This document shows positions 27,664-37,800 of a stretch of DNA of 64,000 nucleotides, one piece after another (the stretch's first letter is position 1; every line of letters begins with the position of its first letter). The DNA is taken from the NCBI RefSeq assembly GCF_022508225.1, contig NZ_JAETXJ010000003.1, forward strand, positions 243,556 through 307,555, in the 5' to 3' direction. Position numbers and translations under genes: made by a program. The notes under the pieces were generated by a model. It made no database searches, was not told the origin of the DNA, and worked only from the letters and a program-made list of their open reading frames with translations. Origin of the DNA: Desulfovibrio sp. UIB00. Lineage in GTDB: Bacteria; Desulfobacterota; Desulfovibrionia; Desulfovibrionales; Desulfovibrionaceae.

Positions 27664-29055
27664 TCAGTTCCGTGGCCCGAAGGGGCTTGGCCGCCCGCCA
27701 GGCAGAGCTGCTGGCGCTTCGCCAGCCGGGGCTGCGGAATCAGGCTTGGCGGCTGCCGGGGCAGCATCTGGCGCAGCAGCCGGGGCATCGGTCTTGGCGC
27801 GGCCTGCGCTGCCAGTGTCAGCAGGCTTTGCAGCGTCATCGCCGTCCTTGGGGCCAAAGGGGCTGGGGCGCCCGCCAGGCAAGGTAGCGGCATCGTCATC
27901 AGGCGCTATGCCCAGACCGACAGGCGGCTTTTCCTTGCCCTTGGGTGCAGAGGCGCTGGGTGCGCGGTCAACAGAGGCATTTTCACCTGCAAGTTGACGT
28001 TCCTGCACCTTCCGGCGTTCGGCATTTTTACGCTTGAGCAACATGCTGTCCTTGCTGCCGGGCTGAATGTCCGCCCCGCCAGCAGGCTTGGCAGAAGGCT
28101 GATCAGCCGTGGCAGTGGCCTGTTCAGGCGTAACGTCCACGTTCAGGCCTTCTTCAAAGCGGTTTTTGTTCTTGCGCACTTCGTGAGGCGGCGGGGTAAG
28201 CTTGGGGCGATCCTTGGGGAAGAACGCAAGCCCCTGCTCCACACTGCCATTGCCCTGAGGGAAATTGCCCGACTCGGCCACGGCAAAGACCAGAGGCACA
28301 TTACCCAGGAAGCGCACATTATAGTAGAAGGTTCCGTTCACATTGGTGCAGGTGCCGGAAGTACTCTTTGCAGTCACTTCGTCCCAGTTCACGCCAGCAA
28401 GCGGAGTAGAGGCAAAATCATACTTTCCGGGCCACAGTAAGGCCTGCGGCGAAAGAATGACAACGTCCTGCGGCGTCTGGGAGTATTGCATGAGCGAACG
28501 CATGTCGAAGTTGGTAACAACAACACCAAGAAATTCCGTTCCATCATAGAGCGGCGAAGCAAGCAGAATTTCAGGCCCAAAAGAGGAGTTCTGGACGTCT
28601 GCGCGCAGGGCGCGCGTGCTCTGCTTTTTGTCTTCATAAAGCAGCGGAATGAAATCCAGCGGCTTCATGGGATTGGCAGGTTCCTGTCCAAGAATGGTGC
28701 CGTCGTACTTTACCCCGGCAAACCCACTGACCCAGGGGAAAGAGGTAAGGAAGGAAGCAAGCCACTCGCGCGTCGGCGGTTTGTCGGCATTGAGCATGGT
28801 CCGCTCAAGGCGGGTCAGCTCAACGTCAATACCCATCATGCTGTGCGTGAGGGAAAGCGCCTGGGGCGAAAGATTGCCCTTTTCTTCAAAATCCACGGTG
28901 GCCGGGGGGCTCACATAGGTGTTCCACAACGACTTTGTGGATTTCCAGACGTTCTTGGTGGGCTGGTATGAACTGCAACCCGTTACAAGAGATGCAGCAA
29001 ATGCCAGCAAAAAGAAATAACGCACATATGATTTCAACACAGTGTTCTCCCTCAT
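27664..29055 (-). CDS. Lipoprotein with Cache-like domain and repeated Pro/Ala-rich tail
   Basis: 463 residues if the ATG at 29055 is used; a GTG/TTG pair about 15-18 nt later has a better GAGGGAG site. The lipoprotein signal peptide ends VTGC. Residues of about 55-275 resemble a single Cache-type sensor: FAGVKYDGTIL, then ILLASPLYDGTEFLGVVVTNFDMRSLM. The C-terminal 180 residues are disordered, Pro/Ala/Asp-rich, and contain LPGGRPSPFGP twice (392-402 and 451-461). No signalling or catalytic domain follows the sensor-like part. I do not recognise a named family. It is coupled to the TPR gene upstream through TAATG. Function unknown. Confidence 0.7.
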   Translation of the reverse strand: MRENTVLKSYVRYFFLLAFAASLVTGCSSYQPTKNVWKSTKSLWNTYVSPPATVDFEEKGNLSPQALSLTHSMMGIDVELTRLERTMLNADKPPTREWLASFLTSFPWVSGFAGVKYDGTILGQEPANPMKPLDFIPLLYEDKKQSTRALRADVQNSSFGPEILLASPLYDGTEFLGVVVTNFDMRSLMQYSQTPQDVVILSPQALLWPGKYDFASTPLAGVNWDEVTAKSTSGTCTNVNGTFYYNVRFLGNVPLVFAVAESGNFPQGNGSVEQGLAFFPKDRPKLTPPPHEVRKNKNRFEEGLNVDVTPEQATATADQPSAKPAGGADIQPGSKDSMLLKRKNAERRKVQERQLAGENASVDRAPSASAPKGKEKPPVGLGIAPDDDAATLPGGRPSPFGPKDGDDAAKPADTGSAGRAKTDAPAAAPDAAPAAAKPDSAAPAGEAPAALPGGRPSPFGPRN

Positions 29056-30194
29056 TAACTGTGCGCCCTGGCTTCGACACGTTCAGCCAAAGCTTCAAGC
29101 ATGCTTATCAGCTTGTCCTTACCGCTGGCATGTTCTGCCGTTACAGCGGGTTGGACAGGATCTACCGTCTGGGCGTTGCCCAGTCGCGCAGTCAACGTAG
29201 TAATGCGCTGACGCAAATCAGCGCTTTCTTCCGGATGTACCGCTGCAGCAGCAAGCTCATGGTAAATATCAAGTGCCCCCTTGATGTCACCCTGTTCTGC
29301 CAGCACTTCGGCCATTGAGCGGGTACGCAGCGAAAAACGCTCCTCCCCATCATCTGCATCGTCTACAACAACAGCTTCGGACTGTGTGACAGGGGCAGCA
29401 TATGTGGCATATGCATCTGCACCGCGAGCCAGCATGGAAGGAGTGCCTTCCGGTTCTGCTGGCAGGGCCTCATCGTCCGCCATGGCAAGATCAGGATCAA
29501 AATCAATGGGATCGTGAGCGTCAACGCCATCAACATGAACATCAACATCAAGCGGGGCATCCGCTTCATGCATGGAAGTTGCCGGGCCGGGAGCGGCTGC
29601 CAGGACAGGAGCGGCAACAAAGTACTCAGCCGCCTCTGCCACGGGCGCTACGGCCCCGGTTGCTGCATGGTGTGCAGACGTTGATGCCGCTGCAAATGCC
29701 ACCTCATGTACGGATGAATCAGCAGCAGGGATGGCAGCCTCAGAACGCGCCTGCAAACTAACCCCAGCGCCCGCAGTGGCTCCAGCTCCTGACAGAGAGG
29801 CCAACCCCTGGTTGATGACCTCGTGCAATGATACCGGCCCCTTTGAAAAATTGAGGGCCAGGAAACGCAGCACGGCGGCAGTATCAGGCGCATCACCAGC
29901 AGCATTGATGCAGGCAGCCCATGCCTGCCAAAAGCCTGCATAGGTAGAAAACATTTTTGTCAGCCTGCCCACCTGCTTTTCGCAGGCCTCGAGCCGATTG
30001 GCGGTGTGCAGCAACTCTATGAGAAAAAGCCTGGCTTCAAGAAATTCCTCGTGCCGGGCAAGCCCCTGCTCCAGAATTTCAACGGCTTCATCTGTGCGAC
30101 CAGCTTCGGAAAGCAGACGCGCCAGAGGGAAAAAGACCTTGGAATTGGGCTCAAGCTCCAGGACTTCTTTATACCATTCAATTTTTTCCGTCAT
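29055..30194 (-). CDS. TPR protein with long Ala/Asp/His-rich linker
   Basis: A 379-residue cytoplasmic protein without signal peptide. Two or three tetratricopeptide repeats occupy about residues 1-105 (WYKEVLELEPNSKVFFPLARLLSEAGRTDEAVEILEQGL). A low-complexity region of about 125-280 is rich in Ala, Asp and His. A further TPR-like helix pair follows (RTRSMAEVLAEQGDIKGALDIYHELA), then a C-terminal helix. It is likely a scaffold. It overlaps the FtsB-like gene by 4 nt upstream and the lipoprotein gene by 1 nt downstream, so all are co-translated. Its partner is unknown. Confidence 0.75.
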   Translation of the reverse strand: MTEKIEWYKEVLELEPNSKVFFPLARLLSEAGRTDEAVEILEQGLARHEEFLEARLFLIELLHTANRLEACEKQVGRLTKMFSTYAGFWQAWAACINAAGDAPDTAAVLRFLALNFSKGPVSLHEVINQGLASLSGAGATAGAGVSLQARSEAAIPAADSSVHEVAFAAASTSAHHAATGAVAPVAEAAEYFVAAPVLAAAPGPATSMHEADAPLDVDVHVDGVDAHDPIDFDPDLAMADDEALPAEPEGTPSMLARGADAYATYAAPVTQSEAVVVDDADDGEERFSLRTRSMAEVLAEQGDIKGALDIYHELAAAAVHPEESADLRQRITTLTARLGNAQTVDPVQPAVTAEHASGKDKLISMLEALAERVEARAHS

Positions 30195-30499
30195 GGTTTC
30201 TGCTCCCGCCCCGTTTTCGCCACCTCACCAAAAAGATAGAGCACCTCATTATCGCGAATATAGTGGAGGCGCTGACGAATGACTTTTTCCATATACTGGC
30301 TGTCGGACTGCAAAAGGCGAATTTCACGGCTCAGAGAGAGGTTTTCCGCATCAAGGCTTGCAATCTGCTTTTCAAGCTCGGCGTACTGGTGCTTGAGCTC
30401 ACGGTACTCAATAAGGCCGGTGGGCCCCCAGACCATGCGGGCAAAAAACACCACATTGACAAGGCCCAGCACAACCAGAATGAAGGTACGCCAAAACAT
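30191..30499 (-). CDS. FtsB/DivIC-family septum formation initiator
   Basis: A 102-residue bitopic membrane protein. One N-terminal helix (about 5-25, ILVVLGLVNVVFFARMVWG) is followed by a coiled coil (ELKHQYAELEKQIASLDAENLSLSREIRLLQ) and a short C-terminal segment RLHYIRDNEVLYLF. This is the layout and C-terminal signature of the FtsB/DivIC family, which links FtsL and FtsQ at the division septum. The ATG overlaps the preceding stop as TAATG. Confidence 0.85.
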   Translation of the reverse strand: MFWRTFILVVLGLVNVVFFARMVWGPTGLIEYRELKHQYAELEKQIASLDAENLSLSREIRLLQSDSQYMEKVIRQRLHYIRDNEVLYLFGEVAKTGREQKP

Positions 30500-30753
30500 T
30501 ATTGCAACAGCCGTTGTGGTTGAGAACCGTTACCCGCTGAAAGACGCAGTTCCGCCAAAAAAGTGGCCGTGGCTTTTTCAAGCCGCGTAACGTCTTCTTC
30601 CGCAAGGTTCATCTGGTCTACCTGATGCAGATAATCCTTGAGGGTATTCAGTTCCTGATCAAAGTGACGGCCCCAGACCCCGGCGCGCATGTCGGGCTCC
30701 AGCTCCAGAATGGTCTGGATGCAGTTTTTCAGGCGGATCTGCAACGTGCTCAT
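30499..30753 (-). CDS. Conserved hypothetical protein (84 aa)
   Basis: A small soluble helical protein (MSTLQIRLKNCIQTILELEPDMRAG...) with no signal peptide, metal motif or recognised domain. Its reality is supported by tight packing: it starts 12 nt after the pgsA stop and ends in a 1-nt overlap with the FtsB-like gene. The GVWGRHFDQELNTLKDYL segment looks like a structured helix pair. Function unknown; it may act with the FtsB/TPR genes it is coupled to. Confidence 0.7.
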   Translation of the reverse strand: MSTLQIRLKNCIQTILELEPDMRAGVWGRHFDQELNTLKDYLHQVDQMNLAEEDVTRLEKATATFLAELRLSAGNGSQPQRLLQ

Positions 30754-30765
30754 GCGTTGTTCCCG

Positions 30766-31314
30766 TTAGCCTGCCTGTTTACGCGTATTGCGGTAAAAAT
30801 CATAGCAATAGTTGGCCCCTGAAACCACGGCCAGCACCAGCGCTATATAGAGCAGCACAAGGCCTAGCAACCGCAGGTCCATACCCCACAAGGGATAATG
30901 CAGGGCCAGTGGTACAATGGCAAAAATCTGGAGCACAGTCTTGGCCTTGCCGAACTTGTCGGCGGCAAGCACGATGCCCTCGTCAATGGCAATGGCGCGC
31001 AGGCCCGTGACCACAAGCTCGCGGCATACAATAATGATAACCACCCAGGCGGGCGCCCAGTCCAGCTTCACAAACATGATCAGCACCGAGCAAATCAGCA
31101 CCTTGTCGGCCAGCGGGTCCAAAAACTTGCCCATGCTGGTGACCATATTGGAGCGGCGGGCAATATAACCGTCTGCCCAATCGGTAAGGGAGGCAAAAAT
31201 AAAGGCCAGAGTAGCCAAAATGCAGGTCATCGGGCCTTCAAAATAGAGCAGCAAAACAACCAGAGGGGTCATTAAAATGCGTAACAGTGTAATTTTATTA
31301 GCAAGATTAAGCAT
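30766..31314 (-). CDS. pgsA: CDP-diacylglycerol-glycerol-3-phosphate 3-phosphatidyltransferase
   Basis: A 182-residue inner-membrane enzyme of phosphatidylglycerol synthesis. The CDP-alcohol phosphotransferase motif is complete: Asp45, Asp48-Gly49, Ala52-Arg53, Gly62, Asp66 and Asp70. About six hydrophobic helices are present, and the N-terminus NLANKITLLRI is typical of PgsA. It is the first gene of the minus-strand cluster running through the FtsB-like, TPR and lipoprotein genes. Confidence 0.93.
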   Translation of the reverse strand: MLNLANKITLLRILMTPLVVLLLYFEGPMTCILATLAFIFASLTDWADGYIARRSNMVTSMGKFLDPLADKVLICSVLIMFVKLDWAPAWVVIIIVCRELVVTGLRAIAIDEGIVLAADKFGKAKTVLQIFAIVPLALHYPLWGMDLRLLGLVLLYIALVLAVVSGANYCYDFYRNTRKQAG

Positions 31315-31383
31315 TCTTCCTCTCAGGCGCTCCGTGCGAATTTTTTAAAGCGTTACCACAAAAGAACACGGGAGAAAAGGAGA

Positions 31384-31421
31384 AAAAAGCTCCCCCGGCG
31401 ACCGTGCACCAGCCGCCAGGG
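31384..31421 (-). terminator. Terminator of the Mrp-type ATPase gene
   Basis: An 8-bp stem (CCCTGGCG / CGCCGGGG on the minus strand, one T-G wobble) with a 13-nt loop and a T6 run shortly after. It lies about 40 bp beyond the gene's stop. Confidence 0.6.
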
Positions 31422-31460
31422 AAGCCTGCATTCTATCGGGACAAACCCGCAGGGGCGCAA

Positions 31461-32375
31461 TTAGCTGCGCGAACCGGCAAGGGCTTCCAGACTGCCGTCG
31501 GCGGCAGCAGCAATTGAGTCTGCCAAGCTAAGAAAGGCTTCCTTGGCTGCGCTTTCCGCATCAAGGTACACCACAGGAATGCCTTTGTCAGCCGCAACCA
31601 CAGTTGTGGGATCCAGCGGCACAGCGCCGAGGAACTTGAGCCCGTAGCGTTTGGCCAGCTCTTCTCCGCCGCCCTTCTTGAACAGGTCGATTTCCTGATG
31701 GCAGTGCGGGCACACGAGGCCGCTCATGTTTTCCACCACGCCAAGCACGTTAGAGTTGGTGTACTGCAAGAAGTTGATGGCCTTGCGCACGTCTGCCAGC
31801 GAAATTTCCTGCGGGGTGGTCACAACCACGCACAGGGCATCGGGAATGGACTGCATGACTGTCATATGCTCATCGCCCGTTCCTGGAGGGGAGTCAATGA
31901 GCAGAAAATCCAGGTCGCCCCATTTCACGTCCGCAATAAACTGGCGGATAGCCGAAGTTTTTTTGGGGCCGCGCCACAGAATGGCCTGATCCTTGTCTTG
32001 CAGGAACGTATCCATTGAAATGACGGAAAGATTCTCGTCATAGGCGGCAGGAATCATGAGCTGGGTGGCTTCGTCAATTTCAACAGTGCTGGTAAGGCCG
32101 AGCAGGTTGGGCACGCTCGGGCCGTGCATATCCACATCAAGAATACCGACTTTGAACCCGCGCCGCGCCAGGGCCGCTGCGGTGTTGACGGTCACGGAGC
32201 TTTTGCCCACGCCGCCCTTGCCGCTCATGACAAATATCTTGTGGCGTATATGGCCCAAGCGGTCAGCGATTACGCGGTCCTGCTTGGCCATAGGGTCATT
32301 GCACTCTCCATTGCCGCCATTGCTCTTTGCACTGGAGCAAGAGGACGCAGAAGAACAGGATGAACAGGATCCCAT
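31461..32375 (-). CDS. Mrp/NBP35-family P-loop ATPase (iron-sulfur cluster carrier)
   Basis: A 304-residue cytoplasmic protein. The deviant Walker A is SGKGGVGKSS near residue 51, followed by LDVDMHGPSVPNLLG and LIDSPPGTGDEH. A conserved CPHC near residue 223 is where a bridging [4Fe-4S] cluster binds between two monomers. The N-terminus is a short Ser/Cys-rich tail with Cys4, Cys7, Cys13 and Cys25, reminiscent of the extra cluster site of NBP35, in place of the DUF59 domain seen in many bacterial Mrp proteins. Its role is cluster delivery to apoproteins. It ends a two-gene strand with pcm 41 nt upstream. Confidence 0.9.
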   Translation of the reverse strand: MGSCSSCSSASSCSSAKSNGGNGECNDPMAKQDRVIADRLGHIRHKIFVMSGKGGVGKSSVTVNTAAALARRGFKVGILDVDMHGPSVPNLLGLTSTVEIDEATQLMIPAAYDENLSVISMDTFLQDKDQAILWRGPKKTSAIRQFIADVKWGDLDFLLIDSPPGTGDEHMTVMQSIPDALCVVVTTPQEISLADVRKAINFLQYTNSNVLGVVENMSGLVCPHCHQEIDLFKKGGGEELAKRYGLKFLGAVPLDPTTVVAADKGIPVVYLDAESAAKEAFLSLADSIAAAADGSLEALAGSRS

Positions 32376-32416
32376 GACATCTCCTTCAATTGTAGCGGGC
32401 GCTTACGTCGGCCTGT

Positions 32417-33112
32417 CTACCAGCCGTGGTCGCCCACCAGATCTACAAAAACTACCGGCCCCAGGTCTTCGGAGCTAACGTGCCCCTGCTCTTTGCGCAC
32501 ACGCACAAGGCGCTGCGTACGGGGCTTTGACCCTACAGGGATAAGCATGATGCCGCCCTCGTCAAGCTGATCAACAAGAGGACGCGGCACTTCCGGCCCA
32601 CCGGCAGTAACGATGATACGGTCAAATGGCGCGGCTTCGGGCATGCCAAGCGTGCCGTCACGCCGCTGCATGTGGATACCCCTAAGTCCCAGTTGCCGCA
32701 AGAGGCCTGAAGTAATTTGATACAGCTCGCGCATACGCTCAACGGTAAAGACCGTGCAGCCCATGGTGGCAAGCACTGCGGCCTGATAGCCGGAGCCGGT
32801 GCCGATCTCAAGCACGCGCATCCCCCGCTGCACTTCAAGCAGCTGGGTCATCAGGGCAACAATATAGGGCTGGGAAATGGTCTGCCCGTAGCCGATGGGC
32901 AGGGGCGTATCTTCGTAGGCCTGGGCGCGCAGCGCTTCCTGCACAAAAAGATGGCGCGGCACAGCAAACATGGCCCCCAGCACCGCAGGATCGCTGATTC
33001 CGCGCGCTTCAAGCTGCTCGCGCACCATCCTGCGCCGCAGACGTTTTGGGTCCACGGACGGAGAAGGCTCGCGGGACGTACCCCCAGCCGCAGAATATTT
33101 GCTGTACTGCAT
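32417..33112 (-). CDS. pcm: Protein-L-isoaspartate O-methyltransferase
   Basis: About 231 residues. This repair methyltransferase recognises isoaspartyl residues. [29 protein letters not shown], the [21 protein letters not shown] segment, motif [16 protein letters not shown], and a late [14 protein letters not shown] are all characteristic. Start choice is uncertain. The ATG at 33112 has no clear ribosome-binding site; an internal ATG at the MVREQLE segment gives the usual family length and has GGCGCAGG just upstream, and a TTG at 33145 is less likely. It is divergent from the M23 peptidase gene. Confidence 0.92.
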   Translation of the reverse strand: MQYSKYSAAGGTSREPSPSVDPKRLRRRMVREQLEARGISDPAVLGAMFAVPRHLFVQEALRAQAYEDTPLPIGYGQTISQPYIVALMTQLLEVQRGMRVLEIGTGSGYQAAVLATMGCTVFTVERMRELYQITSGLLRQLGLRGIHMQRRDGTLGMPEAAPFDRIIVTAGGPEVPRPLVDQLDEGGIMLIPVGSKPRTQRLVRVRKEQGHVSSEDLGPVVFVDLVGDHGW

Positions 33113-33258
33113 ACTGCGGAAGTGAAAACAGATTTTTCCTGCCAAGTCAATGCGCCAACGGGGGGGCTTGCAGAGATATCAAGACAAGTTCCAGACTTTC
33201 CCTTGAAACTTGCCATTCTTTATGCAACCCTTCGGGAAGCGAGAATGAGGAGTCGGCA

Positions 33259-34587
33259 ATGCGTAAAAGAAGTTTGTTTTCATCGGTACTAGGTGTTATA
33301 GTGGTCGCCATTCTGGTTTTGGGCGGCTACACTTTTTTTAAAGATCTTGACGGCCCTACCGTTGACGTCACGCCAAATACAGGCAGGGTTTCGCCTGCCA
33401 GCGTGCTCAAAGTGCGCATGAAGGACCCCTCGGGCATCCGTTCCATTTCTGTAGGCGTGCGCAAAAACAACGTCCTCAACGTCATCTACAGCAAGCACTT
33501 TGACCAGTATATTCCTGAACGCGAAGTGGATGTCCCCATGAAGGACGCCAACTTGCGCGAAGGTGCATTCGAGCTTGAAATCCGCGCTACGGACGGCTCC
33601 CTTGCCGGTTTTGGTCAGGGCAATACGCGCACCGTTCAACTGCCCATGCGCCTCGACACGCAGCCCCCGCGCATTTCTGTCAAAACCCTGCCGCCCAACG
33701 TGCGCAGAGGCGGCACCGCTGTTGTGCGTTACACCATTGATGAAGATGTGAGCAACAGCGGCGTTCTGGTGGCAGGTTACTTTGTGCCCGGCTACATGCA
33801 AAAAGACGGCAGCTATATCTGCTTTTTCCCTTTCCCGTACACAATGACCGCCAGAGACTACAAGAACAGCGTCGAGATCACGGCCACAGACCTTGCGGGC
33901 AACGTCACCAAAAGCCACCTCACAGTCATGTCCTTTGAAAGGACGTTCAAGGGCGACAGCATTGAAGTGACGGACAACTTCCTGATGGCGGTTGAAAGCA
34001 AGCTGCGCGATCTGGCCCCCGATGCCACAAACCCGCTGGAGTGCTATCTGTATATCAACAATCAGGTGCGCGCCGCCAATGTGCAGACCCTGCGCGAAAT
34101 TGGGCGGGACACTGCCGCAGCCATGCTGTGGAGCGGCGTTTTTGAGCGTTTGCCGCGCTCTGCCCCGCGCGCCGGATTTGGCGACCACCGCTTCTTCAAC
34201 TATCAGGGCAAGCCTGTGGGCGAATCCTATCATCTGGGATTTGACCTTGCTTCGGTGCGCAATGCCGAGGTGCCCGCCGCCAACAGCGGCCGCGTGGTCT
34301 TCTGCGGCAACCTTGGCATCTACGGCAACCTCATTGTCATTGACCACGGCTTGGGCCTCATGTCCATTTACTCCCACCTCAACGATCAGGCTGTAAAAGT
34401 GGGTGATGTGGTGCAGAAGGGCCAGCTCATTGGTCATACCGGCAGCACAGGTCTTGCCTTTGGCGATCATCTGCACTTTGGCATCCTGGTGGGCGGCGTG
34501 GAAGTGACCCCTCTTGAGTGGCTTGACCCCAAGTGGATCAAGGACAACGTCACTGGTCGCATTGATGCTTCCATGACACAGCAGTAG
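33259..34587 (+). CDS. M23 family (LytM-type) metallopeptidase
   Basis: A 442-residue membrane-anchored envelope protein. One N-terminal hydrophobic helix (about 7-27) is followed by a long periplasmic region with Ig-like features (TPNTGRVSPASVLKVRMKDPSGI; TATDLAGNV). The C-terminal zinc peptidase domain is at about 310-430. Zinc and catalytic residues are visible: HLGFD (His325, Asp329) and HLHF (His404, His406). It probably cleaves peptidoglycan cross-links or stem peptides. GAGGAG lies 8 nt before the ATG. It is a single-gene unit. Confidence 0.9.
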   Translation: MRKRSLFSSVLGVIVVAILVLGGYTFFKDLDGPTVDVTPNTGRVSPASVLKVRMKDPSGIRSISVGVRKNNVLNVIYSKHFDQYIPEREVDVPMKDANLREGAFELEIRATDGSLAGFGQGNTRTVQLPMRLDTQPPRISVKTLPPNVRRGGTAVVRYTIDEDVSNSGVLVAGYFVPGYMQKDGSYICFFPFPYTMTARDYKNSVEITATDLAGNVTKSHLTVMSFERTFKGDSIEVTDNFLMAVESKLRDLAPDATNPLECYLYINNQVRAANVQTLREIGRDTAAAMLWSGVFERLPRSAPRAGFGDHRFFNYQGKPVGESYHLGFDLASVRNAEVPAANSGRVVFCGNLGIYGNLIVIDHGLGLMSIYSHLNDQAVKVGDVVQKGQLIGHTGSTGLAFGDHLHFGILVGGVEVTPLEWLDPKWIKDNVTGRIDASMTQQ

Positions 34588-34643
34588 TTGTTGCAGAAAA
34601 GTATAGTTTAGCGTTTCAATATCCCTTTTTACTCCCGCTGATA

Positions 34644-34714
34644 AAATTACGGCCTGTAGATTTTGAACCGTTCCAAGAGTGGATGGTTTAAAATCAGCAG
34701 GCCGTAATTTTTTT
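34644..34714 (+). terminator. Terminator after M23 peptidase gene
   Basis: A 13-bp outer stem (AAATTACGGCCTG / CAGGCCGTAATTT) extended by an imperfect inner stem, followed by a T7 run. Confidence 0.75.
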
Positions 34715-34850
34715 ATGCAAAGGGGCTTGAATTCTTTTCACGTTCAAGTGTAGCCTAAATTTATGAAAGAAAGTAAATAATTTCTGCTTCAGCTTTATTG
34801 AAGACATCAGGCCCAAATCACATAAACCTGTTTCATGTGAGGACTTGTAC

Positions 34851-37800
34851 GTGTCTCCACCACTCTTTTATCTCGGCCTTGATATTGGCTCCACCACAGT
34901 AAAACTGGCGCTGCTGAACGGCGACGGCTCTGTTGCTGAAACCCGCTACAGCCGGCACGGCACGGCAGTTCGCGCTACCATGGCGGCCCTGCTTGCCGAA
35001 GTATCCCGGCTCTACCCCACAGCCGCCGTGCGCTGCGCCATGACTGGCTCCGGCGCTCTTGATCTCAGCAATCAGCTCTCCATCCCCTTTGTTCAGGAAT
35101 TGCTGGCAACAGCCCGCGCCATTTCCTATGCTGCGCCGGATACATCCGTGGCTGTGGAACTGGGCGGCGAAGACGCCAAGCTGCTCTATCTGGGGCAGGA
35201 TGTGGAACTGCGCATGAACGAATCGTGCGCGGGCGGCACCGGGGCCTTCATTGACCAGATGGCCCGCCTGCTCAGCACAGATGCGGGCGGCCTTAATGAT
35301 CTGGCGGCACGGCATTCCACGCTCTACCCCATCGCCTCGCGCTGCGGCGTGTTCGCCAAAACGGATATTGTGCCCCTGCTCAACGGCGGCGTACCGCGTG
35401 AAGATATCGCGGCCTCCATCTTTCAGGCGGTGGTGGAGCAAACCATCGGCGGGCTGGCCTGCGGCAGGCCCATCACCGGCAAGGTTGCCTTTTTGGGCGG
35501 GCCTTTGCACTTTCTGCCCGAACTCAAAAATCTGTTCATTCAAAATCTTGATCTTGCGGAGGCGCACATTGCGCACCTGCCCCATGCCCAATGCACTGCC
35601 GCCATTGGAGCTGCGCGTTGCGCCATGTCGCTTGAAGAGCACGAAACAGACGCCGAGCCGCTCGATCTGGCCGATCTCGCCCGGCGCACCAGCAGCCTTT
35701 CGCACGCGCCCAAGGTCTCCGCAGAAAAGATTCTCCCTGCCATGTTTGCAGACAGCGCGGAATACGCACGCTTCCGCCAGCGGCATGCAACAGCCAACGT
35801 GCTGCCCTCCGCCGATATCCGACAGGCACGTGGACCACTGTTCCTTGGGCTGGATCTGGGCTCAACCACTGTCAAGGCCGTACTGGTAGACAACGAACAG
35901 CGCATCCTTGATTCCTGCTACGCCTCCAACGGGGGCAATCCGTTACAAACCCTGCTGCCCCCGCTGGCAGACATGCTTGAACGCATCCCTGACGGCGCAT
36001 GGCTTGCCGCATCCGGGGCTACGGGCTACGGAGCACATCTGGCGGAATCCGCCCTTGGCGTAGACACCGTGCTGGTGGAAACCCTGGCCCATTTCAAGGC
36101 GGCCACGCGCCTTGTGCCAGAAGTCAGCTATGTCATAGACATAGGCGGCCAGGACATGAAGTGCCTCAAGGTGGATAACGGCGTCATCAGCGACGTGAGC
36201 CTCAACGAGGCCTGTTCCGCTGGCTGCGGGGCTTTTCTTGAGAGCTTTGCCAAAGGCCTTGGCCTGAGCATGCAGGAATTTGTGGATATTTCCCTGTACG
36301 CCGCGCATCCAGCTGATCTTGGCTCGCGCTGCACGGTCTTTATGAATTCCCGTGTCACGCAGGCCCAGAAAGACGGTTTGCAGATTGCCGACATAGCGGC
36401 GGGGCTTTGCTATTCTGTTGTGCGCAACGCGCTGGACAAGGTGCTGCGCATCAAGAACATGGCAGAACTGGGCGAGCACGTGGTTGTACAGGGCGGCTCC
36501 TTCCTCAACGACGCCCTGCTCTGCGCCATGGAGCGCACTTTGGGGCGGCATGTACACCGCCCTGCTGCTTCCGGCCTCATGGGAGCTTACGGGGCAGCCC
36601 TGGAGTCACTGGAAAAAGCGGAATGCGTGAGCGTGCGCTCTTCCATCACCGCCCCGCTTATCCGTGGGCTGGCCATGCGAACGCGCAGCTTTCGCTGCCG
36701 CGACTGCGGCAACAACTGCCTGCTCACAGAAACGCGCTTTTCGCACGGTTCGCGCCACATCGCGGGCAACAGGTGCGACAGGTTCAGCGAGGCGCGCCGT
36801 GGCGCAACCGTCACGGCTCCCAACCTTGTGGCCTGGAAAAACCAGCGCCTGTTCCGTTACGAACCGCTGCCGCTGGAATCCGCGCCGCGCGGCAGGCTGG
36901 GCATCCCCAGAGTTTTAAACGTCTACGCGCACTATCCTTTCTGGTTCACCCTCTTTACCGCGTTGGGGTTCCGGGTTGAAGTGTCGCCGCCGACCAGCCG
37001 CGCCCTGTTTGCGGCTGGCCTCTCGTCCGTGCCTTCCCAAAGTGTATGTTACCCGGCCAAACTGGCGCACGGCCATGTGCTGGCCCTGCTTGAAAGCGGC
37101 ATCAAAAGCATTTTCTTCCCCTGCATACCGCGTGAGGCGCAGGAATTTGCCGAAATGTGCGATTCCTTCTCCTGCCCTGTGGCTTGCGGCTATCCGCAGG
37201 TAGTGCGCGAGAATCTGCCGGAACTCAAGGATGCGGGAGCCGTCATGCACTCGCCCTTTGTCAACCTCACGCATACGGCCTCTCTGGTGAGTAATCTCTG
37301 CCGCGAATTCAACCTGCCAAGGGGCGAAGTACGCTCCGCAGTACGTGCGGCGCGGCACGAACAAGCGCACTATTTGCGAGAACTGCGCGCCGAGGCGGAA
37401 CACATCTATGCCGAAACCCTGCGCAACAAGGGCGTTCTGGTGGTTCTGGCTGGCCGCCCCTACCATGCGGACCCGCAGGTACACCACGGCCTGCCCGACT
37501 TTATCGCCTCACTGGGCGCTGCGGTCATCAGCGAGGACGCCATGCCCCGCAGCTGGACAGGCCACCGCATGTCCTTTCCCCTGCGGGCGCGCAATCAATG
37601 GACATACGCCGCCCGTCTCTACCGGGCGGGATTATGGGCCTGCGAGGCAGATCATGGCAACGCGCGGGTGGAGCTTGTGCAACTGACTTCCTTTGGCTGC
37701 GGCATAGACGCCATCACCGCCGACCAGATGCGTGAACTCATGCGCGCCCACGGCAAGCTGTATACCCTCATCAAGATGGACGAGGGCAATGCACTGGCCT

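Noticed and set aside
27680..27900. Short direct DNA repeat in the lipoprotein gene considered as an intergenic or mobile repeat.
   Set aside because: It encodes the in-frame repeated motif LPGGRPSPFGP and is explained at protein level.
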